A stretch of DNA of 50,433 nucleotides, taken from Gemmatimonadales bacterium UBA4456. GTDB lineage: Bacteria > Gemmatimonadota > Gemmatimonadetes > Longimicrobiales > Gaopeijiaceae. Where the stretch lies: assembly GCA_002390225.1 (NCBI GenBank), contig DGOW01000019.1:1-50433 (forward strand). Reading direction: 5' to 3'. The notes below the pieces were generated by a model. It did not search any database and was not told the DNA's origin. It was given only the letters and a program-made list of their open reading frames with translations. Shown here in pieces: positions 34,509-44,216 of the stretch. The position numbers were made by a program, and so were the translations under genes. Position 1 is the first letter of the stretch, and each line of letters begins with the position of its first letter.

Positions 34509-36950
34509 GTGAAGATGCTGGCCGTTTCGACGACGCTGATGGGCGCTCTGCTCATGGTGTCGGGCACGCTCCAGTCCGGAATTGAGGCACCAGTTGAAAT
34601 GCGCGTCGAGGGCCCGATGCGGACTGCTTCCGCTGCAGACGACCAGGCGCTCGTGGAGGAGTACTGCGTTCGGTGCCACAACGAACGCCGACTCCGCGGC
34701 AACCTCTCGCTCGAGACATTTGACGTCGCCCGCCCGCACCACGCAGCGGCGACGGCGGAGAAGATGATTGTGAAGCTTCGGGCGGGCATGATGCCTCCTC
34801 CGGGCGCCGCACGGCCGGATGAGCGCGCGCTTACGGATCTCGTCGAGCGACTCGAGGAGCGCGTGGATCGGGCGGCCGCGGAACGAAGCGATCCCGGCGG
34901 CCGAACCTTCCAGCGCCTCAATCGCGCCGAGTACACCCGCTCCATCGAGTCGTTGGTGGGGCTTACGATCGATCCGGCCACGTATCTCCCGCTCGACACG
35001 AAGAGCGAGAATTTCGACAACATCGCCGATGTGCAGATGCTGTCGCCGACTTTGCTCGACGCGTACCTGACCGCTGCCGCCGACATCGCACGCCTCGCGG
35101 TGGGCGATCTCGACGCGGGGAACCGTGAGCACACCTACACGATCTCGGGCTATCAGTCACAGGCACAACGAGTGCAGGGTGCCCCCTACGGGACACGCGG
35201 TGGAACGTCGGTCGTACACAACTTTCCCGCCGATGGTGACTACGTGTTCTCGATCGTCTTCGAGCATACGACGACCGGGGCGGGCTTCTCGGGGCAGCTC
35301 GCGCGAGGCGAGCAGGTCGAGGTCTCGATCGACGGCGACCGCGCCGCGCTCATCGACGTCGATGCATGGCTGTCATACTCGGACCCGTGGGGCATTACGA
35401 TGCGCACCGAGCCGATCGCGGTGCGCGCGGGGCCGCGACGTGTGACGGCGGCCTTCCTGAAGACGTCGGAAGGCCCGGTCGAAGACCTCCTGTCTCCGCA
35501 CGACTGGTCGATCGCGGACCGACACACGGGCATGGGCGGCTACGGCCTGACGCTGCTTCCGCATCTCCGTGACCTCGTGGTCGCGGGGCCACAGAGGGTG
35601 ACTGGCGTTTCGGATCATCCGGTTCGCAAGCGCATATTCACCTGCCGCCCGACTGACTCCGCCGAAGAACGCCCATGCGCGGAGGGCATCATCCGCCGAA
35701 TCGCTGCAGAAGCGTACCGTCGACCGGTTCAGGATCGTGACATCGATGGCCTGATGCCGTTCTACGACGAAGGGGCCGCCGAGGGTGGCTTCGAGGTCGG
35801 GGTTCGGACGGCACTTCAGGCGATCCTTGCCAGTCCCCATTTCGTCTTCCGGTTCGAGCGCGGCGAGGGCCCAGCGCAAGACGGGGTATACCCGATCGGA
35901 GATCATGCGCTGGCGTCGCGCCTCTCATTCTTCCTGTGGGCACTCCCGCCCGACGATGAGTTGCGTGGTCTGGCCGACGACGGACGTCTGTCCGATGAGG
36001 GTGTGCTTCAAGAGCAGGTCCGGCGCATGCTCGCCGACCCCCGCGCCGAGGCGCTCGGATCCCGATTCGCCGGACAGTGGTTGCGCCTTCAGGATCTCGA
36101 CAAGGTTCACCCTGATTCCTACTGGTTCCCCGACTACGACCAGCAGCTGGCTGACGCCATGCGGGCGGAAACCGAGCTTTTCTTCACCAACCTGGTCCGT
36201 GAGGATCGCTCGGTCTTCGAGCTGTACACAGCAGATTACTCCTTCCTCAACGAGCGGCTGGCCGACCACTATGGCATCGACGGTGTGCGAGGTGAGGCCC
36301 TTCGCCGCGTTGAGTATGCCGATGACCGCCGGCGCGGCTTGTTGGGTCATGGCAGCGTCCTGACCTTGACCTCCCACGCAGACCGGACCTCACCTGTACT
36401 GCGTGGCAAGTGGGTCATGGAAGTGTTGATGGGGACGCCCCCGCCTCCACCTCCGCCTGGTGTGCCGGAACTCGACGAGACGGCGGGCGCCGTGGACGGC
36501 CGGGCGCTCAGCACTCGGGAGCGGATGGAAGCTCACCGGGCGAACCCGACCTGCAACTCTTGCCACCGGTTCATTGACCCGATCGGTCTTGCACTCGACA
36601 GCTACGACGTGACCGGTCGCTGGCGCATTCGGGAGCAGGGTGCCGCGATCGACACCCGTGGCGAACTCTACGACGGAACGCCTATCGATTCACCCGGAGC
36701 ATTGGTCGACGCGCTACTGCGTCGCCCCGAGCCACTTCTCCGGACCTTCACGACAAACCTGATGGCGTACGGACTCGGACGACGGGTCGAGTATGCCGAT
36801 CAGCCGGCGGTTCGCGCGATTGTGCGCGATGCGGCCGACGATGACTACCGTATTTCGAGCTTCGTGCTTGGGGTAGTGTTAAGCGAGGCGTTCCGCATGC
36901 AGACTGTGGAGCCCGTCGCAACCGAAACTTCCGGCGCTGCCGGAGTATAG
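34509..36950 (+). CDS. DUF1592-family c-type cytochrome protein, copy A
   Basis: Exported protein of 813 residues with the domain order of the planctomycete-type PSD/PSCyt group. A signal peptide is followed by a first haem motif CVRCH (53-57). The DUF1587 block RTFQRLNRAEY...GL (about 124-175) comes next, then a strand-rich beta-sandwich insert (about 205-370, with EQVEVSIDGD, resembling a carbohydrate-binding module). The DUF1595/DUF1592/DUF1588 helices follow (SFFLWALPPDDELR, ADPRAEALGSRFAGQWLRL, TPPPPPPPGVPEL) and a C-terminal DUF1585 block with a second haem motif CNSCH (682-686). It therefore has two c-type haem sites, one at each end, and acts in the periplasm. The start may be GTG 34509 or ATG 34515. 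The partner DUF1552 gene starts 22 bp after its stop. Its function and substrate are unknown. Confidence 0.85.
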   Translation: MKMLAVSTTLMGALLMVSGTLQSGIEAPVEMRVEGPMRTASAADDQALVEEYCVRCHNERRLRGNLSLETFDVARPHHAAATAEKMIVKLRAGMMPPPGAARPDERALTDLVERLEERVDRAAAERSDPGGRTFQRLNRAEYTRSIESLVGLTIDPATYLPLDTKSENFDNIADVQMLSPTLLDAYLTAAADIARLAVGDLDAGNREHTYTISGYQSQAQRVQGAPYGTRGGTSVVHNFPADGDYVFSIVFEHTTTGAGFSGQLARGEQVEVSIDGDRAALIDVDAWLSYSDPWGITMRTEPIAVRAGPRRVTAAFLKTSEGPVEDLLSPHDWSIADRHTGMGGYGLTLLPHLRDLVVAGPQRVTGVSDHPVRKRIFTCRPTDSAEERPCAEGIIRRIAAEAYRRPVQDRDIDGLMPFYDEGAAEGGFEVGVRTALQAILASPHFVFRFERGEGPAQDGVYPIGDHALASRLSFFLWALPPDDELRGLADDGRLSDEGVLQEQVRRMLADPRAEALGSRFAGQWLRLQDLDKVHPDSYWFPDYDQQLADAMRAETELFFTNLVREDRSVFELYTADYSFLNERLADHYGIDGVRGEALRRVEYADDRRRGLLGHGSVLTLTSHADRTSPVLRGKWVMEVLMGTPPPPPPPGVPELDETAGAVDGRALSTRERMEAHRANPTCNSCHRFIDPIGLALDSYDVTGRWRIREQGAAIDTRGELYDGTPIDSPGALVDALLRRPEPLLRTFTTNLMAYGLGRRVEYADQPAVRAIVRDAADDDYRISSFVLGVVLSEAFRMQTVEPVATETSGAAGV

Positions 36951-36972
36951 AAGAGCTCAACCGACGAGAGCC

Positions 36973-38379
36973 ATGAACATCATCACCGGCCGCCACCTCG
37001 AAAGACGGACATTCCTCAAGGGGATGGGCGCGTCTGTCGCACTTCCGTTCCTCGACGCCATGGTTCCGGCTGGTCGTATGACTGCAGGCGTTGTCGAGGA
37101 TCCGACCCGGTTCGTCGCGATCGAACTCGTGCACGGAGCTGCGGGTTGCAGCGAGTGGGGTGCCACCCAGAATCTCTGGGACCCGGCAGACGTGGGTCGT
37201 GATTTCGATCTGACGCCGAGCGCACTCCAGCCGCTCGATGAGTGGCGGAAATGGATGACGATCGTCAGCAACACCGATGTTCGTATGGCCGAGGCGTTCG
37301 AAGCCAACGAGATCGGGGGTGATCACTTCCGATCCAGCGCGGTCTTCCTCACCCAGTCGCACCCGAAGCAGACGCGAGGTTCTGATGTCTTTGCTGGTAC
37401 CTCGATCGATCAGATCTACGCAAACCGCTTCGGACAGGACACGCCAATCCCGAGCATGCAGTTGTGTATTGAGCCGGTCGACCAGTCCGGTGGGTGCGCC
37501 TACGGCTACTCCTGCGTCTACACGGACACGATCAGCTGGGCGTCACCGAGTGAGCCGCTCCCGATGATCCGCGACCCGAGGGTCGTGTTCAACATGCTCT
37601 TCGGTGCGGGGAGTACCGCAGAGGACAGAGCCGCACGGCGTCGGACGAACAGCAGTATCCTCGACTGGATCACCGGTGAGATCGCTTATCTGAAGCGTGA
37701 GCTCGGGGCTAATGACACGGTTCGGCTCGATCGCTATCTCGACAACGTTCGGGAGATCGAGCGGCGCATCCAGGCGGTCGAGGCGCAAAACTCGTCGGGT
37801 GAAGAGCGGCAGCTTCCGGGCGCTCCAGCCGGTGTGCCGGACTCGTTCGAGGAGCATACGCGGCTGATGTTCGACCTCCAGGCGCTCGCGTTCGCCTCCG
37901 ACATGACGAGGGTCTTCTCGTTCAAGACGGGCCGCGATGCTTCCGGGCGCGTGTATCCCGAGAGTGGCACCGACCGGCCCTTCCACCCGGCTTCGCATCA
38001 CGGCGGTCGCGAGGAAGCGATCCTCGATTTTCACAAGATCAACGAATACCACGTGAAGATGCTGCCATACTTCCTCGAACGCCTGCAGGCACTTGATGAA
38101 GGCGGTACGGACCTGCTCGAGAAGACGATGATCGTGTTCGGGTCGCCGATGGCAGATGGGAATCTCCACAACCATCGACGCTGCCCGCTTGTCCTATTGG
38201 GTGGAGCGAATGATCAGCTGGAGGGTGGCCTCCACGTGAAGGCTCCCGACGGGACGCCGATGGCGAACGTCATGCTCTCGCTGCTGCACAAGCTCGGCAT
38301 GGACGACGTTCACAGTTTCGGCGACAGCACAGGTGATTTCTCGCTGACGGTGCCACATTCGGCATCGCCAGCGGGCTAA
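36973..38379 (+). CDS. DUF1552 (HXXSHH) Tat-exported protein, copy A
   Basis: The 468-residue protein begins with a twin-arginine signal (LERRTFLKGMGASVALPFL), so it is exported folded and probably carries a cofactor or metal. The family signature HPASHH, with histidines at 338, 342 and 343, is present, followed by GGREEAILDFH. SCVYTDTISWASP in the middle and MADGNLHNHRR (about 393-403) are other strongly conserved blocks with further histidines. The fold is thought to be related to the alkaline-phosphatase/sulfatase group (DUF1501-like), but no catalytic Ser/Thr or formylglycine site is evident. It pairs with the DUF1592 gene upstream. Unlike copies B and C no ankyrin gene follows; the next DUF1592 gene starts 19 bp on. 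Confidence 0.85.
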   Translation: MNIITGRHLERRTFLKGMGASVALPFLDAMVPAGRMTAGVVEDPTRFVAIELVHGAAGCSEWGATQNLWDPADVGRDFDLTPSALQPLDEWRKWMTIVSNTDVRMAEAFEANEIGGDHFRSSAVFLTQSHPKQTRGSDVFAGTSIDQIYANRFGQDTPIPSMQLCIEPVDQSGGCAYGYSCVYTDTISWASPSEPLPMIRDPRVVFNMLFGAGSTAEDRAARRRTNSSILDWITGEIAYLKRELGANDTVRLDRYLDNVREIERRIQAVEAQNSSGEERQLPGAPAGVPDSFEEHTRLMFDLQALAFASDMTRVFSFKTGRDASGRVYPESGTDRPFHPASHHGGREEAILDFHKINEYHVKMLPYFLERLQALDEGGTDLLEKTMIVFGSPMADGNLHNHRRCPLVLLGGANDQLEGGLHVKAPDGTPMANVMLSLLHKLGMDDVHSFGDSTGDFSLTVPHSASPAG

Positions 38380-38398
38380 CGGAGAGATCGGGAACGAG

Positions 38399-40876
38399 AT
38401 GGTCGGATTGAGATCGATGGGGACGTTTGGAGCGCTCGGTACGCTGCTCGTGTTGGTGGCGGGCGCCACCGAACCGGCGGATATCGTGTGGACTGCGCTA
38501 CCCGTGCCTCACGAGGATATTGAGAATGAATCGACGTTCGCCGCCGCCGAGGCCGTAGACGGGAACTCTGTTATCGAAGAGTACTGCGTGCGCTGCCACT
38601 CGGATCGCCGGCTGCGTGGCAACCTCTCGCTCGAGACCTTCGACGCCGAGCAGCCTCATCTCCAGGGTGAGATCGCCGAGAAGATCGTGGTGAAGCTTCG
38701 GGCTGGTATGATGCCGCCGCCTGGTGTGTCGCGTCCGACCGGTGACACGCTCGACGTCCTGGTGCAGGCCCTCGAGCAGCGTCTCGATCGTATTGCGGAG
38801 GATCAGCCGAACCCCGGCGGGCGGACGTTCCAGCGTCTCAATCAGGCGGAGTACGCTGCCTCGATCCGGGACCTGCTCGGGCTCGAAATCGACGGCGCTG
38901 ACTACCTGCCGCCGGATACGAAGAGCGCAAATTTCGATAACATCGCCGATGTGCAGATGCTTTCGCCGACGTTGCTGGACGCGTATCTGAACGCGGCGGC
39001 CGAGGTGAGCCGTCTGGCGCTTGGCGATCCGGCTGCGACCTCGACCGAGACGCAGTATCGCGTCCCGCGGTGGGCTTCCCAGACGGAACGTGTCGACGGT
39101 GCGCCCTACGGTACGCGTGGTGGGGTTTCGGTAGTGCACAATTTTCCTGCCGACGGGGACTATATCTTCCGCTTCTCGTTCCACCACGAGACGACGGGGA
39201 CGGCGGTCGGCAATGGCGCCTCAGCGCTGAACACCACGCCGGAAGGTCCAGAGCAGGTCGAGATCTCGATCGATGGCCAGCGGGTCGCGCTCATGGACAT
39301 GGACAGGTGGATGCATGTCTCGAATCCTGAAAGCGTCGAGATGCGGACCCCGCCGATTGCGGTGCCGGCCGGTCCGCACCGGGTGACGGCTGCGTTCATC
39401 ATGAAGGCCGATGGGCCAGTCCAGGATCTCATATCACCTCACGACTGGTCGCTGGCGAGTACCGCGATTGCGGGAACCTATGGCGTGATGTCGCTACCGC
39501 ACCTTCGAGATCTGGTCGTCATGGGGCCGGAAAACGTGACGGGTGTATCGGACACGCCGACCCGTCGGGCAGTCTTCTCGTGCCGGCCCACCGGTCCTCA
39601 GGACGAACGACCCTGCGCTGTCTCGATCATCGAACGGCTCGGAGCTCAGGCGTTCCGTCGTGCCCTGACCGCGGACGATCGTGAAGCTCTCCTTGGGTTC
39701 TATGACTACGGCGCTGAGGACGGCGGCTTCGAAATCGGGATTCGAACTGCGCTGGAGGCAATGCTCGCGAGCCCTCACTTCGTGTTCCGCTTTGAAGAGG
39801 CCCCGGGCGATGTTCGACCCGGGACACAGTATCCGATCCGGGACGAGGACCTCGCCGTTCGGCTGTCTTATTTTCTCTGGGGGCTGCCGCCCGACCCACA
39901 GCTACGCGAACTCGCCGAGCGTGGGGAGTTGTCTGACGCAGACGAGCTCGAGGAGCAGGTCCGGCGTATGCTCGCAGACCCGCGTGCCGAGGCTCTCGGA
40001 CCGCGCTTTGCAGCCCAATGGCTGAGGCTCCAGGATCTGGACAAGGTTCACCCGGACGTCCGGCTCGAGCCCGACTTTCATCAGCAGCTCGCCGACGCGA
40101 TGCTCGAAGAGACCGAGCGCTTCTTCACGAGCATCGTCCGCGAAGATCGCCCGATGTTCGATTTGTATTCGGCAGACTATACGTATCTGAATGAGCGCCT
40201 CGCCGTGCATTACGGCATCGAGGGTGTCACCGGGGACGATTTCCGACGGGTCTCGTACCCGGATGACAGCCGCCGCGGCCTGCTCGGGCACGCGAGTGTG
40301 CTGACACTGACCTCACATGCAGGTCGGACCTCGCCGGTGCTTCGCGGCAAGTGGGTCATGGAGGTCATGATGGGTACGCCTCCCCCGCCTCCGCCCCCGG
40401 GTGTCCCCGACCTCGAGGATACGGAAGCGTCCGAGGGGGGACGAGTACTCACGACCCGAGAGCGCATGGAAATCCACCGTGCCAATCCGACGTGCAACGC
40501 GTGCCATCGCTTCATGGATCCCATAGGACTGTCGCTTGACAGTTACGGTGTGACGGGAAAGTGGCGGGTCCGCGAGAATGGAAACGCGCTCGACACGCGC
40601 GGGGACTTCTACGACGGGACTCCGATTACCAGTCCGTTCGAACTGCAGAGCGCACTTCTACGGCGGCCGATCCCACTGGTTCGAACCTTCACCTCGAACC
40701 TGATGGCATACGCGCTCGGCCGGCGGGTCGAACACTTCGATCAGCCGACGATCCGAGAGATCGTGCGGGATGCGCAGGAGCAGGACTATCGCATGTCATC
40801 GTTCTTTATCGGCGTAGTGATGAGTGACGCGTTCCGTATGCAGAGCGTGCCCGTCTCGGCGGACGACAATCAATAG
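38399..40876 (+). CDS. DUF1592-family c-type cytochrome protein, copy B
   Basis: The second copy, 825 residues, has the same domain order as copy A. Its haem motifs are CVRCH (63-67) and CNACH (699-703). Differences from A and C are real: the beta-sandwich insert carries about ten extra residues (GNGASALNTTPEGP, near residue 270), and the sandwich sequence diverges more than the haem and helical blocks. The proline run TPPPPPPPGVPDL is kept. It probably lost or gained no function relative to A, but the sandwich may bind a different partner or ligand. It starts at ATG 38399 and ends 45 bp before the DUF1552 gene of its module. Confidence 0.85.
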   Translation: MVGLRSMGTFGALGTLLVLVAGATEPADIVWTALPVPHEDIENESTFAAAEAVDGNSVIEEYCVRCHSDRRLRGNLSLETFDAEQPHLQGEIAEKIVVKLRAGMMPPPGVSRPTGDTLDVLVQALEQRLDRIAEDQPNPGGRTFQRLNQAEYAASIRDLLGLEIDGADYLPPDTKSANFDNIADVQMLSPTLLDAYLNAAAEVSRLALGDPAATSTETQYRVPRWASQTERVDGAPYGTRGGVSVVHNFPADGDYIFRFSFHHETTGTAVGNGASALNTTPEGPEQVEISIDGQRVALMDMDRWMHVSNPESVEMRTPPIAVPAGPHRVTAAFIMKADGPVQDLISPHDWSLASTAIAGTYGVMSLPHLRDLVVMGPENVTGVSDTPTRRAVFSCRPTGPQDERPCAVSIIERLGAQAFRRALTADDREALLGFYDYGAEDGGFEIGIRTALEAMLASPHFVFRFEEAPGDVRPGTQYPIRDEDLAVRLSYFLWGLPPDPQLRELAERGELSDADELEEQVRRMLADPRAEALGPRFAAQWLRLQDLDKVHPDVRLEPDFHQQLADAMLEETERFFTSIVREDRPMFDLYSADYTYLNERLAVHYGIEGVTGDDFRRVSYPDDSRRGLLGHASVLTLTSHAGRTSPVLRGKWVMEVMMGTPPPPPPPGVPDLEDTEASEGGRVLTTRERMEIHRANPTCNACHRFMDPIGLSLDSYGVTGKWRVRENGNALDTRGDFYDGTPITSPFELQSALLRRPIPLVRTFTSNLMAYALGRRVEHFDQPTIREIVRDAQEQDYRMSSFFIGVVMSDAFRMQSVPVSADDNQ

Positions 40877-40921
40877 ACACAGCAGTCGACCAGACGCGCG
40901 CAGGCGCGGGAGAGTGACCCG

Positions 40922-42334
40922 ATGGAGTTTTTGACGGGAAAGCAGATGCAGCGGAGGACCTTCCTGCGCGGAATGGGTGCGAGCGTCGCGCTTCCGTTGA
41001 TGGATGCCATGGTCCCTGCAGGCCGGCTGCGGGGATCGTCCGTCGACGAGAACGATCCCACGCGCCTGGTCGCGATCGAGCTGGTACATGGGTGCGCGGG
41101 CAGTAACGATTGGGGTGCGAGTCAGAACCTCTGGGCTCCCGCTGATGTAGGGAACGACTTCGACCTCACGCCGAGTGCGCTGCTCCCGCTCGACCCGTGG
41201 CGCGAGTACCTCACGATCATCAGCAACACCGATGTTCGGATGGCGGAGGCCTTCGAGCCACACGAGATCGGGGGTGACCACTTCCGCTCGAGTTCGGTGT
41301 TCCTCACGCAGTCGCATCCGAAGCAGACAGAGAGTTCGGACGTGTACGTGGGGACCTCTCTCGACCAGCTGTATGCCAACCGTTACGGCCAGAATACGCC
41401 GATCCCTTCGATGCAGCTCTGTATCGAAAACGTCGATCAGGCCGGTGGCTGTGCGTATGGCTATTCGTGCGTGTACACCGATTCGATCAGCTGGCGGTCG
41501 CCGACAGAGCCTCTGCCGATGATCCGCGACCCTCGGGTGGCGTTCGACCTTCTGTTTGGCGCGGGAGGCTCGCCCGAAGAGCGTGCCCGCCGCCGCCGTA
41601 CGAGCAGCAGTATCCTCGACTGGATCACCGAAGATATTCAGCGCATGCGTCGGACCCTCGGTCCGAACGACTTCGCCAGACTGGACCGGTACCTCGACAA
41701 CGTTCGTGAGATCGAGCGTCGCATTCAGGGCGTTGAGGCCCAGAACCGCACCGGAGAAGCGCGTGAGCTCCCGGGAGCCCCCGCGGGTGTGCCTGATTCT
41801 TTCACCGAGCACATGCAGCTCATGTTTGATCTGCAGGCACTCGCATTCGCGTCCGATATGACCCGCGTATTCTCGTTCAAGACGGGCCGTGACGCCTCGT
41901 CCCGTGTGTATACGGAGAGTGGTACGGATACCCCGTTCCACCCGGCGTCTCACCACGGGGGCAGGGAGGCCGCAGTGCTCGACTTCGCGGTCATCAACAA
42001 GTACCACGTGAGCATGCTGCCGTATTTTCTTCAGAAGCTGCAGGATATCGACGAGGGTGACACGAACCTGCTGGAGAAGACGATGATCGTGTTCGGATCG
42101 CCCATGGCCGATGGGAACATCCACAACCATCGACGCGCCCCGCTCGTCGTCCTCGGGAAGGCGAACGGAAGACTGCAAGGGAACGTGCACCTGAAGGCTC
42201 CCGATGGGACGCCCATGGCAAACGCGATGCTGTCGATGCTCCACACGCTTGGTCACGACAACATGGAAAGTTTCGGGGACAGCACGGGTGAGTTTCCGCT
42301 GACGCTTGGCGCGGCGGCGTCGCCTGACCGATGA
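40922..42334 (+). CDS. DUF1552 (HXXSHH) Tat-exported protein, copy B
   Basis: The 470-residue protein has the twin-arginine signal QRRTFLRGMGASVALPLMD and the HPASHH signature (340-345). SSDVYVGTSLDQLYANRYGQ is the region that varies most between the copies. All the histidine blocks of copy A are kept (NIHNHRRAP). It overlaps the ankyrin gene by 4 bp (ATGA), so the two products are made together. A purine-rich ribosome site, GGGAGAG, precedes the ATG. No antisense gene is needed to explain the long minus-strand frame here. Confidence 0.85.
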   Translation: MEFLTGKQMQRRTFLRGMGASVALPLMDAMVPAGRLRGSSVDENDPTRLVAIELVHGCAGSNDWGASQNLWAPADVGNDFDLTPSALLPLDPWREYLTIISNTDVRMAEAFEPHEIGGDHFRSSSVFLTQSHPKQTESSDVYVGTSLDQLYANRYGQNTPIPSMQLCIENVDQAGGCAYGYSCVYTDSISWRSPTEPLPMIRDPRVAFDLLFGAGGSPEERARRRRTSSSILDWITEDIQRMRRTLGPNDFARLDRYLDNVREIERRIQGVEAQNRTGEARELPGAPAGVPDSFTEHMQLMFDLQALAFASDMTRVFSFKTGRDASSRVYTESGTDTPFHPASHHGGREAAVLDFAVINKYHVSMLPYFLQKLQDIDEGDTNLLEKTMIVFGSPMADGNIHNHRRAPLVVLGKANGRLQGNVHLKAPDGTPMANAMLSMLHTLGHDNMESFGDSTGEFPLTLGAAASPDR

Positions 42335-44151
42335 GGCTTCGTGCGCACGGACTCTGGGCCCTGGCCTCGACACTCCTGCTCTGGAGTGGTGTCGCCCCGG
42401 AGGCACCTGTTGCCGATGCAGCGATGCGTGGAGACGCTGCTGCTGTAGAATCGCTCCTTCGCTCGGGCGCAGATGTGAACGCGGCGCAGGGTGATGGCAT
42501 GACCGCGCTGCACTGGTCTGCAGAGCGGGGTAACACTCAGCTCATCGCGATGTTGATCGCAGCGGGGGCATATCTCGATGCCGTAACCCGTCTGGGTGAT
42601 TTCACTGCGATGCATATAGCTGCTCGCGGTGGGAAGGGTGACGTCGTTCGCGCTCTCACTCTAGCCGGAGCGGATGTGACCGCCCGTACGTCGACCGGTG
42701 GTGTGACTGCTCTTCATTATGCCGCTGCCTCTGGGAGCGTAGATGCCGTGGATGCGCTTCTGGAGCGCGGTGCCGAGGTCGATGTGCGGGAAGAAGCATG
42801 GCTTCAGACCCCGCTCATGTTTGCGGCGGCCACGGGACGAACCGAAGTGGTCCAAACGCTGGCTGCGGCCGGTGCGAATCTTGGACTTACGGCACGCGTG
42901 ATGGATATGGACGCTCGCGAGCAGGAAGATCGTGCGGACCAGCGCAGGCAGGCAGAGGTTCAGCGGCGCATCCTGATGGCTCGTGACGGCCGCGCCCCAG
43001 CGCGTCGAGGCGGGTACGGAGAGCCTACCGGTGCGCGTCAGGCAGAGCAGCAGGACAGCGTGAGCGATCAGCCGCAGGTGATGGGGACGCCGTCACGTGA
43101 GGATATCAACAATCAACAGCGTGATCGTGTGCCCTCGTCTCGGTTCTCTCATGCGCAACTCGTGGGAGGCTACGGTGGGCTCGCGGCGCTCCACCTCGCT
43201 GTCCGGGAAGGGCATCTCGGTACGTCGGAGGCTTTGCTGGATGCGGGTGCCGACATAAACCAGGCGACCGAAGGGGATGGCACTCAGCCGCTGTTGATGT
43301 CCACGATCAACGGGCACTTCGACTTGGCGATGCGACTTATCGAACGCGGTGCTGACCCGACGCTATCCAACGATGCGAATGCGACACCGCTGTACACGGT
43401 CATCAACACACAGTGGATCCCGAAGTCCCGGCATCCGCAGCCCGCCGACTACCTGCAGCAGCAGGTCGGGTATATGGACCTGGTAGAGGCGTTCCTGGAC
43501 GCGGGTGTGGATGTCAACGTGCGTCTCGATAAGCAGCTGTGGTTCACCACGTTCGGAGACGACTACCTGCGGACTGACCGCATGGGTGCGACGCCGTTCT
43601 GGCGTGCTGCGTACGCGCTCGATCTGCCCCTCATGAAGCTTCTGGTCGAGCACGGGGCCGAGCCAGGTATCCCCACAAAGAAGACGGTTCGCCCGCGTTT
43701 CGGAGCTGGGGCGATCGAGACTGTCGAAACAGGTGCGAGCGATCCATCTGGCTTGCCGCCGGTTCCGCCGGGGGGACCTGGTGTCTATGCGATTCACGCG
43801 GCCTCTGGTGTCGGGTACGGCGAAGGCTTCGCGGCGAACATCCACCGGGTCGTGCCCGATGGATGGCTACCCGCCGTGCGGTACCTTGTCGAGGAATTGG
43901 GAGCAGATGTGAACCGTCGTGACCACAATGGCTACACGGCGATGCATCATGCGGCTGCCCGGGGTGACGACGAACTGATTGAATACCTGGTGTCGAGAGG
44001 CGGGGATGTCATGGTGGTCGGTCGCCGTGGGCAGACGACCGTGGACATGGCCAACGGGCCAGTTCAGCGCATCAGCCCGTTCCCGGCCACGATCGAGTTA
44101 CTCGAGAGCCTCGGGGCCATCAACAATCACAGCTGCGTGAGCTGCGAGTAG
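42331..44151 (+). CDS. Exported ankyrin-repeat protein of module B
   Basis: The 606-residue protein has a signal peptide (about 1-30, with LWALASTLLLWSGVAPEAP) and at least eight ankyrin repeats in two blocks. The first block (about 31-190) holds AAMRGDAAAVESLLRSGADV, GMTALHWSAERGNTQLIAML and GVTALHYAAASGSVDAVDAL. A charged Gln/Arg-rich linker (about 195-265) separates it from a second block (about 280-590) that ends GYTAMHHAAARGDDELIEYL. It ends SCVSCE, a CxxC that could hold a metal or disulfide. Ankyrin repeats bind partner proteins; the gene is coupled to the DUF1552 gene, which makes that protein or the cytochrome the likely target. Confidence 0.85.
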   Translation: MRLRAHGLWALASTLLLWSGVAPEAPVADAAMRGDAAAVESLLRSGADVNAAQGDGMTALHWSAERGNTQLIAMLIAAGAYLDAVTRLGDFTAMHIAARGGKGDVVRALTLAGADVTARTSTGGVTALHYAAASGSVDAVDALLERGAEVDVREEAWLQTPLMFAAATGRTEVVQTLAAAGANLGLTARVMDMDAREQEDRADQRRQAEVQRRILMARDGRAPARRGGYGEPTGARQAEQQDSVSDQPQVMGTPSREDINNQQRDRVPSSRFSHAQLVGGYGGLAALHLAVREGHLGTSEALLDAGADINQATEGDGTQPLLMSTINGHFDLAMRLIERGADPTLSNDANATPLYTVINTQWIPKSRHPQPADYLQQQVGYMDLVEAFLDAGVDVNVRLDKQLWFTTFGDDYLRTDRMGATPFWRAAYALDLPLMKLLVEHGAEPGIPTKKTVRPRFGAGAIETVETGASDPSGLPPVPPGGPGVYAIHAASGVGYGEGFAANIHRVVPDGWLPAVRYLVEELGADVNRRDHNGYTAMHHAAARGDDELIEYLVSRGGDVMVVGRRGQTTVDMANGPVQRISPFPATIELLESLGAINNHSCVSCE

Positions 44152-44192
44152 GCCCTCCAAGAGCACAGGGGGGCACTTGGCATAGTTGTAAA

Positions 44193-44216
44193 CCGCTGAG
44201 CCGAGGGCCTCAGCGG
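44193..44216. terminator. Hairpin between converging genes
   Basis: CCGCTGAG (44193-44200) and CTCAGCGG (44209-44216) pair perfectly around eight bases. The stem spans the stop of the DUF4168-like gene and lies 41 bp after the ankyrin stop. On the minus strand it is followed by TTT, so it may terminate both transcripts. Confidence 0.5.

Noticed and set aside
36430..36470. Proline-coding repeat in the DUF1592 genes as a possible microsatellite
   Set aside because: It encodes the conserved TPPPPPPP segment in all three copies (also near 40380 and 47270), so it is protein structure and not a free repeat.
40796..42406. 536-codon open frame on the minus strand
   Set aside because: It runs exactly antisense to the DUF1552 copy B gene and carries no recognisable domain. 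High GC with biased third positions makes such antisense frames common here; 9549-10721 and 21490-22662 are the same kind.
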